Source: Geodermatophilaceae bacterium URHB0062 (GTDB lineage Bacteria > Actinomycetota > Actinomycetes > Mycobacteriales > Geodermatophilaceae). Taken from it: a stretch of DNA of 64,000 bases. This document shows positions 9,416 through 19,389 of the stretch, piece after piece. Location: contig JHVO01000012.1 in assembly GCA_000620185.1 (NCBI GenBank), forward strand, positions 124,001-188,000, written 5' to 3'. The position numbers were made by a program, and so were the translations under genes. The notes below the pieces were generated by a model, which saw only the letters and a list, made by a program, of their open reading frames with translations, was not told the DNA's origin and searched no databases. Position 1 is the stretch's first letter, and every line of letters starts with the position of its first letter.

Positions 9416-9453
9416 TCCACGACGAACGTGCCGCCTCCTGCGAAGATCGCGTC

Positions 9454-10680
9454 GTGAGCGGATCCGGCGAAGTTCCCCTGGTCAGTGGCGCCGAGGTCGA
9501 GGCTGCCGCCGAGCTGCTCGCCGACGTCGTCCGGCACACCCCCCTGTGGCACTCCCGCGGGCTGGCCGACCGTGTGGGGGGCCCGGTCTGGCTGAAGTGC
9601 GAGAACCTGCAGCGCACCGGCTCCTTCAAGATCCGCGGCGCCTACACGCGCATCTCCCGGCTGACCGAGGAGGAGCGTTCGCGCGGCGTCGTCGCCGCCA
9701 GCGCCGGCAACCACGCGCAGGGCGTCGCCCTCGCCGCGCGGCTGCTGGGCTGCTCGGCCACCGTCTTCATGCCCGTGGCCGCGCCGCTGCCGAAGGTGGC
9801 CGCGACCCGCGCGTACGGCGCGCAGATCCAGCTCGCCGGCCAGACGCTGACCGAGGCGCTCGCCGCCGCCGCGGAGTACGCCGAGCGCACCGGCGCGGTG
9901 TTCATCCATCCGTTCGAGCACCCCGACGTGATCGCCGGGCAGGGCACCGTCGGACTCGAGGTGCTCGACCAGTGCCCCGACGTGGCCACCGTGGTCGTGA
10001 GCGCGGGCGGCGGGGGTCTGCTCGGCGGGGTCGCGGCCGCGATCAAGAGCCGCCGTCCGAACGTGAAGGTCGTCGCCGTGCAGGCCGAAGGCGCCGCGGC
10101 GTTCCCCGGCTCCCTCGCCGCCGGCCGCCCGGTCGCGCTGCCCAGCATGTCGACGATGGCCGACGGCATCGCCGTGGCCTCCCCGGGTGAGCTCACCCTC
10201 GCCCACTGCGCCGAGCTCGTCGACGAGGTGCGCACGGTGACCGAGGAGGACCTCTCGCAGGCCCTGCTCTTCTGCCTGGAACGGGCCAAGCTGGTGGTCG
10301 AGCCGGCCGGCGTGGCCGCGGTCGCCGCCGTCCTCGCCGACCCGGCCGCATTCGCTCCGCCGGTGGTCGCGATCGTCTCGGGCGGCAACATCGACCCGGT
10401 CCTGCTGCTGAAGGTGGTCCAGCACGGCATGGCCGCCGCCGGCCGCTACCTGTCGCTGCGGCTGCGCGTGCCGGACCGGCCGGGGTCGCTCGCCGCCGTC
10501 CTCGCGGAGCTGGCGGCGGTCGGGGCGAACGTGCTCGAGGTCGAGCACGAGCGGACCGACGTCCAGCTGCACGTCGGTGAGGTCGAGATCTTCGTCGTCC
10601 TCGAGACGCGCGGACCCGACCACGCCGACGAGGTCGTCAAGGCGCTCGCCCGCGCCGGCTACCAGGTCACGCCCGGCTGA
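9454..10680 (+). CDS. ilvA: Threonine ammonia-lyase (threonine dehydratase)
   Basis: A 408-residue PLP enzyme converting threonine to 2-oxobutanoate and ammonia, the first step towards isoleucine. The PLP lysine is in TGSFKIRGAY (Lys59), and the phosphate-binding glycine loop is SAGGGGLLGG. The C-terminal 80 residues (LRLRVPDRPGSLAAVLAEL onward) form one ACT-like domain, so this is the shorter single-ACT form common in actinobacteria rather than the long E. coli IlvA. The start is GTG. Serine or threonine racemase relatives share the fold, but the ACT domain favours threonine dehydratase. Confidence 0.9.
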   Translation: MSGSGEVPLVSGAEVEAAAELLADVVRHTPLWHSRGLADRVGGPVWLKCENLQRTGSFKIRGAYTRISRLTEEERSRGVVAASAGNHAQGVALAARLLGCSATVFMPVAAPLPKVAATRAYGAQIQLAGQTLTEALAAAAEYAERTGAVFIHPFEHPDVIAGQGTVGLEVLDQCPDVATVVVSAGGGGLLGGVAAAIKSRRPNVKVVAVQAEGAAAFPGSLAAGRPVALPSMSTMADGIAVASPGELTLAHCAELVDEVRTVTEEDLSQALLFCLERAKLVVEPAGVAAVAAVLADPAAFAPPVVAIVSGGNIDPVLLLKVVQHGMAAAGRYLSLRLRVPDRPGSLAAVLAELAAVGANVLEVEHERTDVQLHVGEVEIFVVLETRGPDHADEVVKALARAGYQVTPG

Positions 10681-10698
10681 TCGCGGCGGCGCCCCCAG

Positions 10699-10770
10699 GT
10701 TGATCATCGGATGCGTGCGCGCCACGCCGGCGTGTCCGACCGCGTCCCTAACACGGAGACGATGATCAAC
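10699..10770. repeat. Imperfect long hairpin with GTTGATCATCG arms
   Basis: GTTGATCATCG (10699-10709) and its exact complement (10760-10770) flank 50 bases that pair only partly. The repeat lies between ilvA and the M3 peptidase gene, both on the plus strand. The arm is the same sequence as the outer 11 bases of the hairpin at 12870-12932. Confidence 0.8.
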
Positions 10771-10807
10771 TCCGGTCGCCGGGCGGTATGGCGCAGGATG
10801 GGCCGCG

Positions 10808-12874
10808 ATGAGCGCTGACGAGTCCGCCGCCGTGTCCCCCGACAACCCGCTGCGGAGCATCTCCGCCCTGCCCTACCGGCTGCCGCCGTTCGGCGACATC
10901 ACGCCGGAGCACCTCCGGGAGGCGCTGCTCGTCGGCATGGCCGAGCAGCGGGCCGAGGTGGCCGCGATCGCGGCGTCCGCCGAGGCGCCGACGTTCGACA
11001 ACACGATCGTCGCGCTGGAGCGGTCGGGCGCACTGCTGACGCGGGCGTGGAACGTCTTCGGCAACCTCACCTCGTCGGTGTCGACGCCACGGCTGCGTGA
11101 GATCGAGCGCGAGCTCGCCCCGCTGGAGGCGGCGCACGACGACGCCATCCGCCTCGACCCGGCGCTGTTCGCGCGGATCGACGCGGTCCACGCCGCGCGC
11201 GACGAGGCGGGGCTCGACGCGGAGTCGGTGCGGCTGGTCGAGCGGTACCACCTGGACTTCGTGCTGGCCGGCGCCCGCCTCGACGAGGCCGGCCGCGCGC
11301 GGCTGACGGAGCTCAACCAGGAGCTCTCGACCCTGTCGACGACGTTCGGGCAGAACCTCCAGCTCGCCACGGAGGCCGCTGCCGTCCGGGTCGACGACGC
11401 CGCCGAGCTCGACGGGCTGGACGCCGAGGAGATCGGCGCGGCCGCGGCGGCCGCCGCCGACCGGGGCCTGGACGGGCACCTGATCGCGCTGCTGCTGCCC
11501 TCGGGTCAGCCGGTGCTGGCGAAGCTGCGCAACCGCGACCTGCGGCGGCGGGTGCACGAGGCGTCCCTGAGCCGCGCCTCGGCGGGGGAGCACGACAACC
11601 GCCCGGTGGCCGAACGCATCGCGCGGCTGCGGGCGGAGCGGGCGCGGCTCCTCGGGTTCGACACCCACGCCGACGTCGTCCTCGCCGACTCGACCGCCCG
11701 CACCACCGCCGCGGTCGACGCCATGCTGGGCTCGATGGTGCCGGCGTCGGTCGCCAACGCGGAGGCCGAGGCGGAGATCCTGCGTCGGGCGGCGGCGAAG
11801 GACGGCGTGGAGCTCGCCGCGTGGGATTGGGCGTTCTACAGCGAACGGGTGAGGGCCGAGCGCTACGCCGTCGACACCACCGCCCTGCGCCCCTACTTCG
11901 AGCTGGACCGGGTGCTCATCGACGGCGTCTTCCACGCCGCGGAACTCCTCTACGGTTTCCGCTTCGCCCCGCGTCCCGACCTGCTCGGCTACCACCCCGA
12001 CGTCCGGGTGTGGGAGGTGAGCGACGCCGACGGCGAGGAGGTCGGTCTCTACCTGGGCGACTTCTTCGCCCGGGAGGGCAAGCGGGGCGGCGCGTGGATG
12101 AGCTCGTTCGTCCGGCAGTCGCGGTTGCTGGACACGCGTCCGGTCGTGGTCAACAACCTCAACGTCTCGCGCGGGGCGGCGGGCCAGCCGGAGCTGCTCA
12201 CCCTCGACGAGGTCAACACCCTGTTCCACGAGTTCGGGCACGCCCTGCACGGGCTGAGCTCGGCGGTCACCTACCCCCGCTTCTCGGGGACGGCGGTGCC
12301 GCGCGACTTCGTCGAGTTCCCGAGCCAGGTCAACGAGATGTGGGCTCTCTGGCCGCAGGTGCTCGGGCACTACGCACGGCACGTTGACACCGATGAGCCG
12401 CTGCCCGCCTCCGCCGTCGAGGCCATCGACGCCGCCCGGCTGTGGGGCGAGGGGTTCGGCACCCTCGAGTACCTGGCCGCGACGCTGCTCGACCAGGCGT
12501 GGCACCGGATCACCCCGGAGACCGAGATCGAGGACCCGATCGCGTTCGAGCGGGCCGCACTCGAGCGGGCGGGGGTCGCGCTGGAGCTGGTGCCGCCGCG
12601 GTACCGGACGACGTACTTCCAGCACATCTTCGCGGGCGGGTACGCGGCCGGGTACTACTCCTACATCTGGTCGGAGGTGCTCGACGCCGACACCGTCGAG
12701 TGGTTCCGGGAGAACGGGGGCCTGCGCCGCGCGAACGGCGACGAATTCCGCGCCAAGCTGCTGTCGGTCGGCGGCTCGGTCGACCCACTGGACGCCTTCC
12801 GCGCCGTCCGCGGTCGGGACGCCGACCCGACGCCACTGCTCAAGCGGAGGGGCCTGGTGGCAACCCCCCGTTGA
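10808..12874 (+). CDS. M3 family metallopeptidase (oligopeptidase A / dipeptidyl carboxypeptidase type)
   Basis: A 688-residue cytoplasmic zinc peptidase of the thimet oligopeptidase (M3) family, close to the usual 680 residues of E. coli Dcp/PrlC. The zinc motif is LFHEFGHALHG (His474, Glu475, His478), followed about 25 residues later by FVEFPSQVNEMW, which carries the third zinc ligand Glu. The N-terminal all-helical region is typical of the family and limits access to short peptides. The probable role is degradation of peptides left by proteasome or Clp action. The stop codon lies inside the left arm of the next hairpin. Confidence 0.92.
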   Translation: MSADESAAVSPDNPLRSISALPYRLPPFGDITPEHLREALLVGMAEQRAEVAAIAASAEAPTFDNTIVALERSGALLTRAWNVFGNLTSSVSTPRLREIERELAPLEAAHDDAIRLDPALFARIDAVHAARDEAGLDAESVRLVERYHLDFVLAGARLDEAGRARLTELNQELSTLSTTFGQNLQLATEAAAVRVDDAAELDGLDAEEIGAAAAAAADRGLDGHLIALLLPSGQPVLAKLRNRDLRRRVHEASLSRASAGEHDNRPVAERIARLRAERARLLGFDTHADVVLADSTARTTAAVDAMLGSMVPASVANAEAEAEILRRAAAKDGVELAAWDWAFYSERVRAERYAVDTTALRPYFELDRVLIDGVFHAAELLYGFRFAPRPDLLGYHPDVRVWEVSDADGEEVGLYLGDFFAREGKRGGAWMSSFVRQSRLLDTRPVVVNNLNVSRGAAGQPELLTLDEVNTLFHEFGHALHGLSSAVTYPRFSGTAVPRDFVEFPSQVNEMWALWPQVLGHYARHVDTDEPLPASAVEAIDAARLWGEGFGTLEYLAATLLDQAWHRITPETEIEDPIAFERAALERAGVALELVPPRYRTTYFQHIFAGGYAAGYYSYIWSEVLDADTVEWFRENGGLRRANGDEFRAKLLSVGGSVDPLDAFRAVRGRDADPTPLLKRRGLVATPR

Positions 12875-12932
12875 TCATCGGCGAGTGGCTGCCCGGTACG
12901 GCGCGTCGGGCAGCCATTCGCCGATGATCAAC
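12870..12932. repeat. 26-bp-arm hairpin exactly filling the gap between convergent genes
   Basis: Arms at 12870-12895 and 12907-12932 are complementary at 25 of 26 positions (the exception is a G-T pair) around an 11-base loop. The left arm includes the stop codon of the M3 peptidase gene, and the right arm ends one base before the stop codon of the RNHCP gene. It may act as a two-way terminator, but without T-runs. Confidence 0.9.
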
Positions 12933-13253
12933 TCACAACCACGGGAGGTTCAGCACCAGGTCGAGGTCGTCGGGGGCGTCGCCCTCGCGCACGAGCCGGT
13001 TGGGCTGCCGGTGCCCGCAGGCGGTGCAGCGGTGCACCACCTGCCAGCCCTTGCCCGACTTCTCGACCAGTCCGATCGGCTCCATGGGCGCGCGGCACTC
13101 GCTCGCCCGGTCGCCGGGCAGTTCGTCCACGTGCAGGGACCACAGGCAGTACGGGCAGTGGTTGCGGTAGTGCCCGTCGGTGTTCGCCGGCACCGCGGTG
13201 GCGCAGTGCACGCAGACGAACGCGGTGTTCTCCGCCCGGCGGGAGCGGCCCAT
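12933..13253 (-). CDS. RNHCP domain protein
   Basis: A 106-residue protein that contains the family-defining block YRNHCPYCLWSLHVDELPG in its middle, plus FVCVHCATAV at the start and HRCTACGHRQPNRL near the end. Three CxxC pairs suggest one or more zinc ribbons. The family is small, cytoplasmic and of unknown function; it is sometimes linked with RNA or translation genes. Its ATG follows the GreA stop by 8 bases, so the two are probably cotranscribed. Confidence 0.88.
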   Translation of the reverse strand: MGRSRRAENTAFVCVHCATAVPANTDGHYRNHCPYCLWSLHVDELPGDRASECRAPMEPIGLVEKSGKGWQVVHRCTACGHRQPNRLVREGDAPDDLDLVLNLPWL

Positions 13254-13261
13254 CCGAGCGG

Positions 13262-13765
13262 TCAGGGGACGAACGGCTCGACGGCGACGACCTCGACGCT
13301 GATGTCGCGACCGTTCGGCGCCTGGTAGGTCACCGTCGTGCCGGGGGCGGCGCCCATGATCGACGAGCCGAGCGCCGACTCCGGGGAGTAGACGGTCAGC
13401 TCCGTCGTGCCGGCGATCTCGCGGGACCCGAGCAGGAACTTCTCCGTGTCGTCGTCCCCGGCGAACTTGACGGTGATGACCGTGCCCAGCGCGGCGTTGG
13501 TCGCCGTCGTCGGGGCCGCGCCGACCTGGGCCTTGCGGAGCAGGTCGGTGAGCTGGCGGATCCGGCCCTCCTGCTTGCCCTGCTCCTCCTTGGCGGCGTG
13601 GTAGCCACCGTTCTCCTTGAGGTCGCCCTCCTCGCGGCGGGCGTTGATCTCCGCGGACATGGCGGGGCGGTTGGCCACCAACTCGTCGAGCTCGGCCTTC
13701 AGTCGGTCGTAGGCCTCCTGGGTCAGCCAGATGCCCTGGGCGTGCTCGTCAGTGGAGGTGGACAC
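13262..13765 (-). CDS. greA: Transcription elongation factor GreA
   Basis: A 167-residue protein, the usual GreA length. The N-terminal coiled-coil (about residues 14-85) carries the acidic tip in INARREEGDLKENGGYHAAKEEQ, whose Asp/Glu residues reach into the RNA polymerase secondary channel and promote transcript cleavage in stalled complexes. The C-terminal FKBP-like domain contains SPESALGSSIMGA. The start is GTG with GGAG nine bases upstream. The N-terminal extension STDEHAQGIWLTQEAYDRL is typical of actinobacterial GreA. Confidence 0.95.
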   Translation of the reverse strand: MSTSTDEHAQGIWLTQEAYDRLKAELDELVANRPAMSAEINARREEGDLKENGGYHAAKEEQGKQEGRIRQLTDLLRKAQVGAAPTTATNAALGTVITVKFAGDDDTEKFLLGSREIAGTTELTVYSPESALGSSIMGAAPGTTVTYQAPNGRDISVEVVAVEPFVP

Positions 13766-14015
13766 GTGGGGGTACTCCTGAAACTCGGGAGGCCGCCCCC
13801 GGAAAGGGACGGCCGTCGATCGATCTCGGCCAAGCTAACACCGCTCGCGGCGCAGGTGCACCCATGCGAGCGCCCCGGCCGGGAATGCGGAACCGTACCG
13901 GACAGGTGCGTGAGGAGCAGCACATTTCCCCCTTCCGGGGCGCCCAGCAGCGCCTTTCCGCGCCGCACGGACGGGCCCGCGCCCGGGCGTGCTCGCGCCG
14001 GGGGACAATGTCCCG

Positions 14016-14903
14016 GTGACCGAACCTGACCAGCTGCGCCTGCTCGCCGTGCACGCGCACCCCGACGACGAGTCGAGCAAGGGCGCCGCGACGATGGCCA
14101 AGTACGTCGCCGAGGGCGCCCGGGTCATGGTGGCGACGTGTACCGGCGGCGAGCGCGGCTCGGTGCTCAATCCGGCGATGGACCGTCCGGAGGTGTGGGA
14201 GCAGCTGCCGCAGATCCGCGTGGAGGAAATGGCCCGCGCCCGCGAGATCCTCGGCGTCGAGCAGGAGTTCCTCGGCTTCGTCGACTCCGGGCTGCCCGAG
14301 GGCGACCCGCTGCCCCCGTTGCCCGAGGGCTGCTTCGCCCTGACGCCCCTGGAGGAGGCCGCGGCACCGCTGGTCGCGCTCATCCGCCGGTTCAGGCCGC
14401 AGGTGATCACGACCTACGACGAGCGCGGCGGATACCCGCACCCCGACCACATCAAGACCCACGAGATCTCCGTCTACGCCTTCGAGGCGGCCGGCGATCC
14501 CGACCGGTATCCCGAGCTGGGTGAGCCCTGGCAGCCGAGCAAGCTCTACTACCACATGAGCTTCACGCTGCCGCGCACGAAGGCGCTGCACGAGGCGATC
14601 CTCGCGACCGGCGCGGAGTCCCCGTACGCGGAGTGGCTCGCCAACTGGGACCCGGCCCACGACATCTCCCACCGGGTCACCACCCGCGTGCCCTGCGGTG
14701 AGTACTTCGCCGTCCGGGACGCCGCGCTGATCGCGCACGCCACCCAGATCGATCCGGAGGGCCGCTGGTTCGCCTGCCCGATCGACACCCAGCAGCAGGT
14801 GTGGCCGACGGAGGACTACGAGCTGGCGCGGTCCCTGGTCGACTCGACCGTGCCGGAGGACGACCTGTTCGCCGGTCTGCGCAGCGAGGCGGTCGTCCGA
14901 TGA
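14016..14903 (+). CDS. mca: Mycothiol S-conjugate amidase
   Basis: A 295-residue zinc amidase of the LmbE/MshB family. It cleaves mycothiol S-conjugates to a mercapturic acid and GlcN-Ins, the detoxification step specific to actinobacteria. The zinc motif HAHPDDE is near the N-terminus, and YPHPDHIKTHE supplies the later His. Mca rather than MshB is favoured by the length, by the GCFALTPLEEAAAPLVALIR region and by the position next to a small membrane-protein gene, as in other actinobacteria. GTG at 14016 is chosen over the earlier GTG at 13989, because residues before it have no family match. Confidence 0.92.
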   Translation: MTEPDQLRLLAVHAHPDDESSKGAATMAKYVAEGARVMVATCTGGERGSVLNPAMDRPEVWEQLPQIRVEEMARAREILGVEQEFLGFVDSGLPEGDPLPPLPEGCFALTPLEEAAAPLVALIRRFRPQVITTYDERGGYPHPDHIKTHEISVYAFEAAGDPDRYPELGEPWQPSKLYYHMSFTLPRTKALHEAILATGAESPYAEWLANWDPAHDISHRVTTRVPCGEYFAVRDAALIAHATQIDPEGRWFACPIDTQQQVWPTEDYELARSLVDSTVPEDDLFAGLRSEAVVR

Positions 14904-15253
14904 CGGCGCGCGAGCTGGCCGTCGTCCTCGCGGCACCCGGTAACCAGCTGCCGGAGGACGTCGGCAAGGCCGGCCCACTCGGCCTGCTGCTCATTGTGGT
15001 GCTGCTCATCGCCGTCGCCCTGCTCGTCCGCTCGATGACCACGCACCTGAAGCGGATTCCCCGCAGTTTCGACCCCGCCGACGCCTCGCCGGACATCCCC
15101 GACACCCCCGCCGAGCTGGTGGACCCGCCGCGGCCGGGGGAGGACCTGCTCGACACGTTGCGTCGTGCGCCGCGAGCGATCGAGGGCCCGCGCGACGGCC
15201 GCCTCGACGACCGCGCCGACGACGACGGCCGGCCGGGTACCCCGAGGGGCTGA
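14900..15253 (+). CDS. Small single-pass membrane protein downstream of mca
   Basis: A 117-residue protein with one membrane segment (LGLLLIVVLLIAVALLV, about residues 28-46), then a short basic stretch and a Pro/Asp/Arg-rich tail that is probably disordered. ATG overlaps the mca stop codon (ATGA), which implies coupled translation. A small membrane protein at this place is common in actinobacteria, but its function is unknown to me. Confidence 0.8.
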   Translation: MTARELAVVLAAPGNQLPEDVGKAGPLGLLLIVVLLIAVALLVRSMTTHLKRIPRSFDPADASPDIPDTPAELVDPPRPGEDLLDTLRRAPRAIEGPRDGRLDDRADDDGRPGTPRG

Positions 15254-15293
15254 CCCGCCGGCCGCCGCCGGATGCTGCGTGGGGGTCAGGACG

Positions 15294-15860
15294 TCACCAG
15301 CGGTGGGCGACGTCGATGATCATCCGCGGACCCTCGTTCGCCGTCCCCGGCAGGGTGAACACCCGGAAGGGCAGTCGCGCCCGGACGCCGAGGGCCATGG
15401 TGGTGTAGCCCTCGAACGAGCCGCCCCAGCGCAGCTGGCGGAACGTGGTGTAGCCGGCCAGGTCGACGACCTCGTCGCGGTGTGCCGGCGCGAACGTCGG
15501 GTTGCCGTACTGGTCGTAGGCCGGGGCCTTCAGCGCGATCTGCAGGTCGGCGTCGCCGCGGACCGGCAGGGGGCTGCCCTGGCCCTCCGACAGCACCACC
15601 GGCACGTAGCGGACGTCGTAGGACCCGAAGGTCGTGCCCGGGCCGCCGAGGTCCACGACCAGGCGGTCGTAACAGGTGTGGCGGCCCGCGCGGACGTCGT
15701 CGATCACGTCCGTGTCCGAGGCGGAGTGGGCCTTCGGCAGCGATCCCCACGTGATGCTGCAGTAGGGCGCCGCTGACGCCTGAGCGGTCGCGGTCACCCC
15801 GATGGCGGCCAGAGCGGTCGTCACGGCGAGGACGAAAAGGCGGATGCGGATGTTGTTCAT
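15294..15860 (-). CDS. Secreted AMIN-like domain protein
   Basis: A 188-residue protein with a clear signal peptide (NNIRIRLFVLAVTTALAAIG then ATAQASA, cleavage probably before APYC). The mature part begins with SITWGSLPK and contains YDRLVVDLGG, YEVRYV-like strands and a final GPRMIIDVAHRW, the pattern of the AMIN-like domain found in actinobacterial exported proteins. Such domains are thought to bind cell-wall polymers. ATG at 15860 is preceded by GGAGGCCC in the coding orientation; the longer open frame to 15920 has no role. Two cysteines could form a disulfide. Confidence 0.82.
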   Translation of the reverse strand: MNNIRIRLFVLAVTTALAAIGVTATAQASAAPYCSITWGSLPKAHSASDTDVIDDVRAGRHTCYDRLVVDLGGPGTTFGSYDVRYVPVVLSEGQGSPLPVRGDADLQIALKAPAYDQYGNPTFAPAHRDEVVDLAGYTTFRQLRWGGSFEGYTTMALGVRARLPFRVFTLPGTANEGPRMIIDVAHRW

Positions 15861-16063
15861 GGCGGGCCTCCTGTGGTGTGCGCCACAGTCAGAATCCGCC
15901 GACACGCTCACCGCCACCATGGGCGAGAACTGTCATGGAGACCGAACTTCAGCCCAGTTACACGGCGACAGATGACGAATCAGCGTACCGACATGGTTGG
16001 GCTTACCCAGCAGTTCTTGACAGCGTCTCGGAGCGATCACCACAGGTGATGGAGCTGCCCTCG

Positions 16064-19000
16064 TCAGCGCCGAGCGGCCACCTGGTGGAGGTCGTCGAGG
16101 ACGGCGTCGGGCCGGGCCGCACCCGCGCGGTACACCTCGTCGAACACGCCGTCGCCCAGGACGGCGCGGGCGGTGTGCTCGGCGCCCTCGGCGTCGGCGC
16201 GCTCCAGCCGGTTGGCGGGTCGCCGCCGCCGCCGGCGCCAGGCTCCGGCCGCGCCGAGCAGGCGAGCCGCCTCTGTGCTGTCGCCGCGGGCCACGGACAC
16301 GCACGCCAGTGCCTCCAGCGCGGCGGCGTGCCCGGGCACGGTCTGCCACGCACGGCGGTGGAAGAACTGCGCGCTGTCGAGGTCGCCGTCTGCCGCGGCG
16401 ACGTGGCCGAGACCGACCATGGCCGCGGCGGCCCACTCCGGCTCGGTCAGCCCGGCCAGCAGTCGCTGCGCGAAGGTGAGACGCTCCCGCGCCGCGGTCA
16501 GGTCGCCGCGCTCGCGGGCGAGCAGTCCGTCGCCGACCGCTGCCCGCGGATTGCCCTCGGCGCCGAGCTGCCGGGCGACGGCGTGCGACTCGGCGAACAG
16601 CATGGCGGCCCGGTCGACGTCGCCGAGCAGCAGGGCGACGTGCCCGGCGCCGGCCAGGGCGTACTGGACGGTGTTCGCCGGGCCGACGTCCCGGACGCTC
16701 GCGAGCGCGCCCTCGTACATGGCCAGCGCCTCCGCCAGCCGGCCGGCGCGGTGCAGGGCCATGCCGAGGTGGAACTGGATGGCCGACACGCCCCACTGGT
16801 CGCCGAGTGCGCGGAAGGCCAGGAGTGCGCGGTGTCCGACGGCGGCGGCCTCGTCCAGGTTCCCGGTGCCGGCGTGCAACTCCAGGCGGACGAAGTCCGA
16901 CAGCGCGGCGCACCAGGCGTCGCCGTCCAGTTCGAACTGCCGGTCGGCCCGCTCGAGCACAACGAAGGCCTCGGCGACGTCGTCCCCGCCGATGGCCTCG
17001 ACCGCGAGCAGGGTGTCCGACAGTGCGGCGCGGAACGCCTCGCCGAGGCCGGCGAACAGCTCACGGCTCTGCGCGGCCGCGGCTGCGCAGTCGGGGTGAG
17101 GGTGGACGATGCAGGCGCCGGGTCGGCCGGCGACGGCCAGCGCCTGCAGTGCCCGCGCCCGCGCCGCGGGTGAGCCACCGGGTGCGGCGGCGAGCATCGC
17201 GGCGACGCGTCGGCCGCCGTCCGGGTGGGTCGCGAAGTACCAGTACCAGCCCAGCGGGGCGACCAGTCGCAGCCCGGCGTCCGGCTCGTCGGCCGCGTGG
17301 GCGGTGCACCAGGCCAGCGCGGCGTCGATGTCGTTCCGCTCGAGTGCGAGCCGCGGGAGCCACCGGGCCTGCCCGTCGCCCCGCAACTCCGTCTCGGCCC
17401 GCTCCGCCAGCTCGGTGAGGTAACCGGCGTGCGCGCGGGCGATCCGGTCGGACTGCCCGGACTCGGCCAGGCGCTCGGTGGCGTACTCGCGGATGGTCTC
17501 CAGCAGGTGGTAGCGGCCGCCGGTGCGGTCGACCACGACCAGCGACCGGTCGACCAGCCGGCCGAGCAGGTCCACCACGGCCGCCGGGTTCAGCGGCTCG
17601 CCGCCGGCGACGGCCTGCACGGCGTCGAGCGTCCAGCTGCCCCGGAACACCGACAGCCGCTGCAGCAGCACCCGCTCGGGGTCGGGCAGCAGGTGGTAGC
17701 TCCAGTCGACGGTGGCTCGCAGCGTGCGCTGCCGGGCCTCGGCGGTGCGCGGACCGGTGGTCAGCAGGGCGAAGCGATCGCCCATCCGCCGGGCGAGCTC
17801 GTCGAGCGGCAGGACCGCCACGCGGGCGGCGGCGAGTTCGATGGCCAGGGGCATGCCGTCGAGGTGACGGCAGATGTCGGCGACCGCGGAGTGGTTCTCC
17901 TCGGTGAGCTCGAAGTCCGGCAGGACGCCGTCCGCCCGGTCGAGGAAGAGCCGGACGGAGGCGCTGCCGCACAGCTGCACCACGTCGGCAGTCGGAGGCG
18001 GGACGGGCAGCGGATCGACCGCACACTGGACCTCGCCGCGGGCGGCGAGCGGCTCGCGGCTGGTGGCCAGCAGTCGCACGCGCGGGCAGGACTCGAGCAG
18101 TTGCTCGACGAGCAGCGCGCAGGCGTCGGCGAGGTGCTCGCAGTTGTCGAGCACGAGCAGGACGGCGCGGTTGCGCAGGTGGCCGAGCAGCTGGTCCTCC
18201 GCGGTGGCCGTGGCGACGTCCCGGATCTCCAGCGCGGCCAGCACGGCCTGCGGAACCTGCACCGGGTCGGTGACACCGGCGAGCCGCACGAACGCGACCC
18301 CGTCGGGGAAGCGGTCCGCGGCGGCGCGTGCGGCCTCCAGCGCGAGGCTGGTCTTGCCGACGCCGCCCGGGCCGGTGACGGTGACCAGCCGCGCAGTGCC
18401 CAGCAGCTCGCCGAGCCGCTGCAGGTCGGCGTCCCGGCCGAGGAACGACGTCAGTCGGGGAGGCAGCCGCCGTCCGGGTTCCGTCGCGGACGGCGCCGAC
18501 AGCGGGGAACCGACCGGCGGCGCGGGGGGCCGGGCGGGGGACCGCAGGCCGGGGTCCTGGCGCAGGATCGCCTCCTGCAGATCCCGCAGCTCCGCGCCGG
18601 GCGAGAGGCCGAGGTCGGCATCGAGCACCGCGCGGGCCCGCTGGTACGCCGCCAGCGCGTCGGCCTGCCGGCCGTCGCGGTAGAGCGCCAGCATCAGGCG
18701 CGCGTGCAGGGGCTCGTGGAGCGGATGGGCGGCGGTGAGTGCCTCGAGCTCGCCGAGCACCTCGGTGTGCCGGCCCGCGGACAGCTCCACGTCGACGAGC
18801 TCCACCCGGGCTGCCAGCTGCAGCTGGGTCAGCCGGACCGCCTCCGGCGCGGCCCACCTCGTCTCCGCGAACTCCGCCAGCGGGCTTCCCCGCCACAGCG
18901 CCAGGGCCTCCCCGTAGCGGCGGGCGGCCGCCTCCGGATCGGTGCCGGCGGCCGCGCGGGCCGCGTCGACCAGATCGGCGAAGCGCAGCGCGTCCACCGA

Positions 19001-19288
19001 CAGCGGGTCGACGTCGAGCAGGTACCCGGGCGGACGGGTGAGGAGCACGTCGCCGAGGCCGGCGGCCGTCAGGACGCGGCGCAGCTTGGAGACCCGCACC
19101 TGCAACGCGTTGCCGGGATTGGCAGGCAGCTGCTCACCCCACAGCGCGTCGATCAGGGCCGGAACCGGAACCACGCGGCCCGCCGCCAGGGCCAGCAACG
19201 CGAGCAACTCCCGCTCCCCGGCCGCAGGCAGCGGCCGGGCTCGTCCGTCGACGAGGATCTCGACCGGCCCGAGGACGCGGATCTGCAC
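16064..19288 (-). CDS. Large SARP (AfsR-type) transcriptional regulator with NB-ARC and TPR domains
   Basis: A 1074-residue regulator. Residues 1-95 form an OmpR-like winged helix (IRVLGPVEI... [14 protein letters not shown]). Residues 96-255 form the bacterial transcriptional activator (BTAD) domain. Residues about 300-580 form an NB-ARC ATPase with Walker [16 protein letters not shown] and Walker [11 protein letters not shown]. The rest is a TPR-like helical region. The start is GTG at 19288, with GGGAGG five bases upstream; the frame is open far beyond it, but that part has no similarity. It is divergent from the multicopper oxidase gene, and three SARP-like direct repeats lie between them, so it probably activates the oxidase operon. 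The signal it senses is unknown. Confidence 0.9.
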   Translation of the reverse strand: MQIRVLGPVEILVDGRARPLPAAGERELLALLALAAGRVVPVPALIDALWGEQLPANPGNALQVRVSKLRRVLTAAGLGDVLLTRPPGYLLDVDPLSVDALRFADLVDAARAAAGTDPEAAARRYGEALALWRGSPLAEFAETRWAAPEAVRLTQLQLAARVELVDVELSAGRHTEVLGELEALTAAHPLHEPLHARLMLALYRDGRQADALAAYQRARAVLDADLGLSPGAELRDLQEAILRQDPGLRSPARPPAPPVGSPLSAPSATEPGRRLPPRLTSFLGRDADLQRLGELLGTARLVTVTGPGGVGKTSLALEAARAAADRFPDGVAFVRLAGVTDPVQVPQAVLAALEIRDVATATAEDQLLGHLRNRAVLLVLDNCEHLADACALLVEQLLESCPRVRLLATSREPLAARGEVQCAVDPLPVPPPTADVVQLCGSASVRLFLDRADGVLPDFELTEENHSAVADICRHLDGMPLAIELAAARVAVLPLDELARRMGDRFALLTTGPRTAEARQRTLRATVDWSYHLLPDPERVLLQRLSVFRGSWTLDAVQAVAGGEPLNPAAVVDLLGRLVDRSLVVVDRTGGRYHLLETIREYATERLAESGQSDRIARAHAGYLTELAERAETELRGDGQARWLPRLALERNDIDAALAWCTAHAADEPDAGLRLVAPLGWYWYFATHPDGGRRVAAMLAAAPGGSPAARARALQALAVAGRPGACIVHPHPDCAAAAAQSRELFAGLGEAFRAALSDTLLAVEAIGGDDVAEAFVVLERADRQFELDGDAWCAALSDFVRLELHAGTGNLDEAAAVGHRALLAFRALGDQWGVSAIQFHLGMALHRAGRLAEALAMYEGALASVRDVGPANTVQYALAGAGHVALLLGDVDRAAMLFAESHAVARQLGAEGNPRAAVGDGLLARERGDLTAARERLTFAQRLLAGLTEPEWAAAAMVGLGHVAAADGDLDSAQFFHRRAWQTVPGHAAALEALACVSVARGDSTEAARLLGAAGAWRRRRRRPANRLERADAEGAEHTARAVLGDGVFDEVYRAGAARPDAVLDDLHQVAARR

Positions 19289-19389
19289 GGCAGCCTCCCG
19301 GGACGAGGTCGTCTCGCCGAAGTCCGCCGATTCTGGGCCGTGCCGCAACGCCGGCACAACGAGCTCGTGCACCGGCTCCCGGATCGCGG

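Noticed and set aside
10766-12625. A 619-codon minus-strand frame opposite the M3 peptidase
   Set aside because: Antisense to a gene with an intact HEFGH zinc site; composition is Arg/Gly/Val-rich with no motifs.
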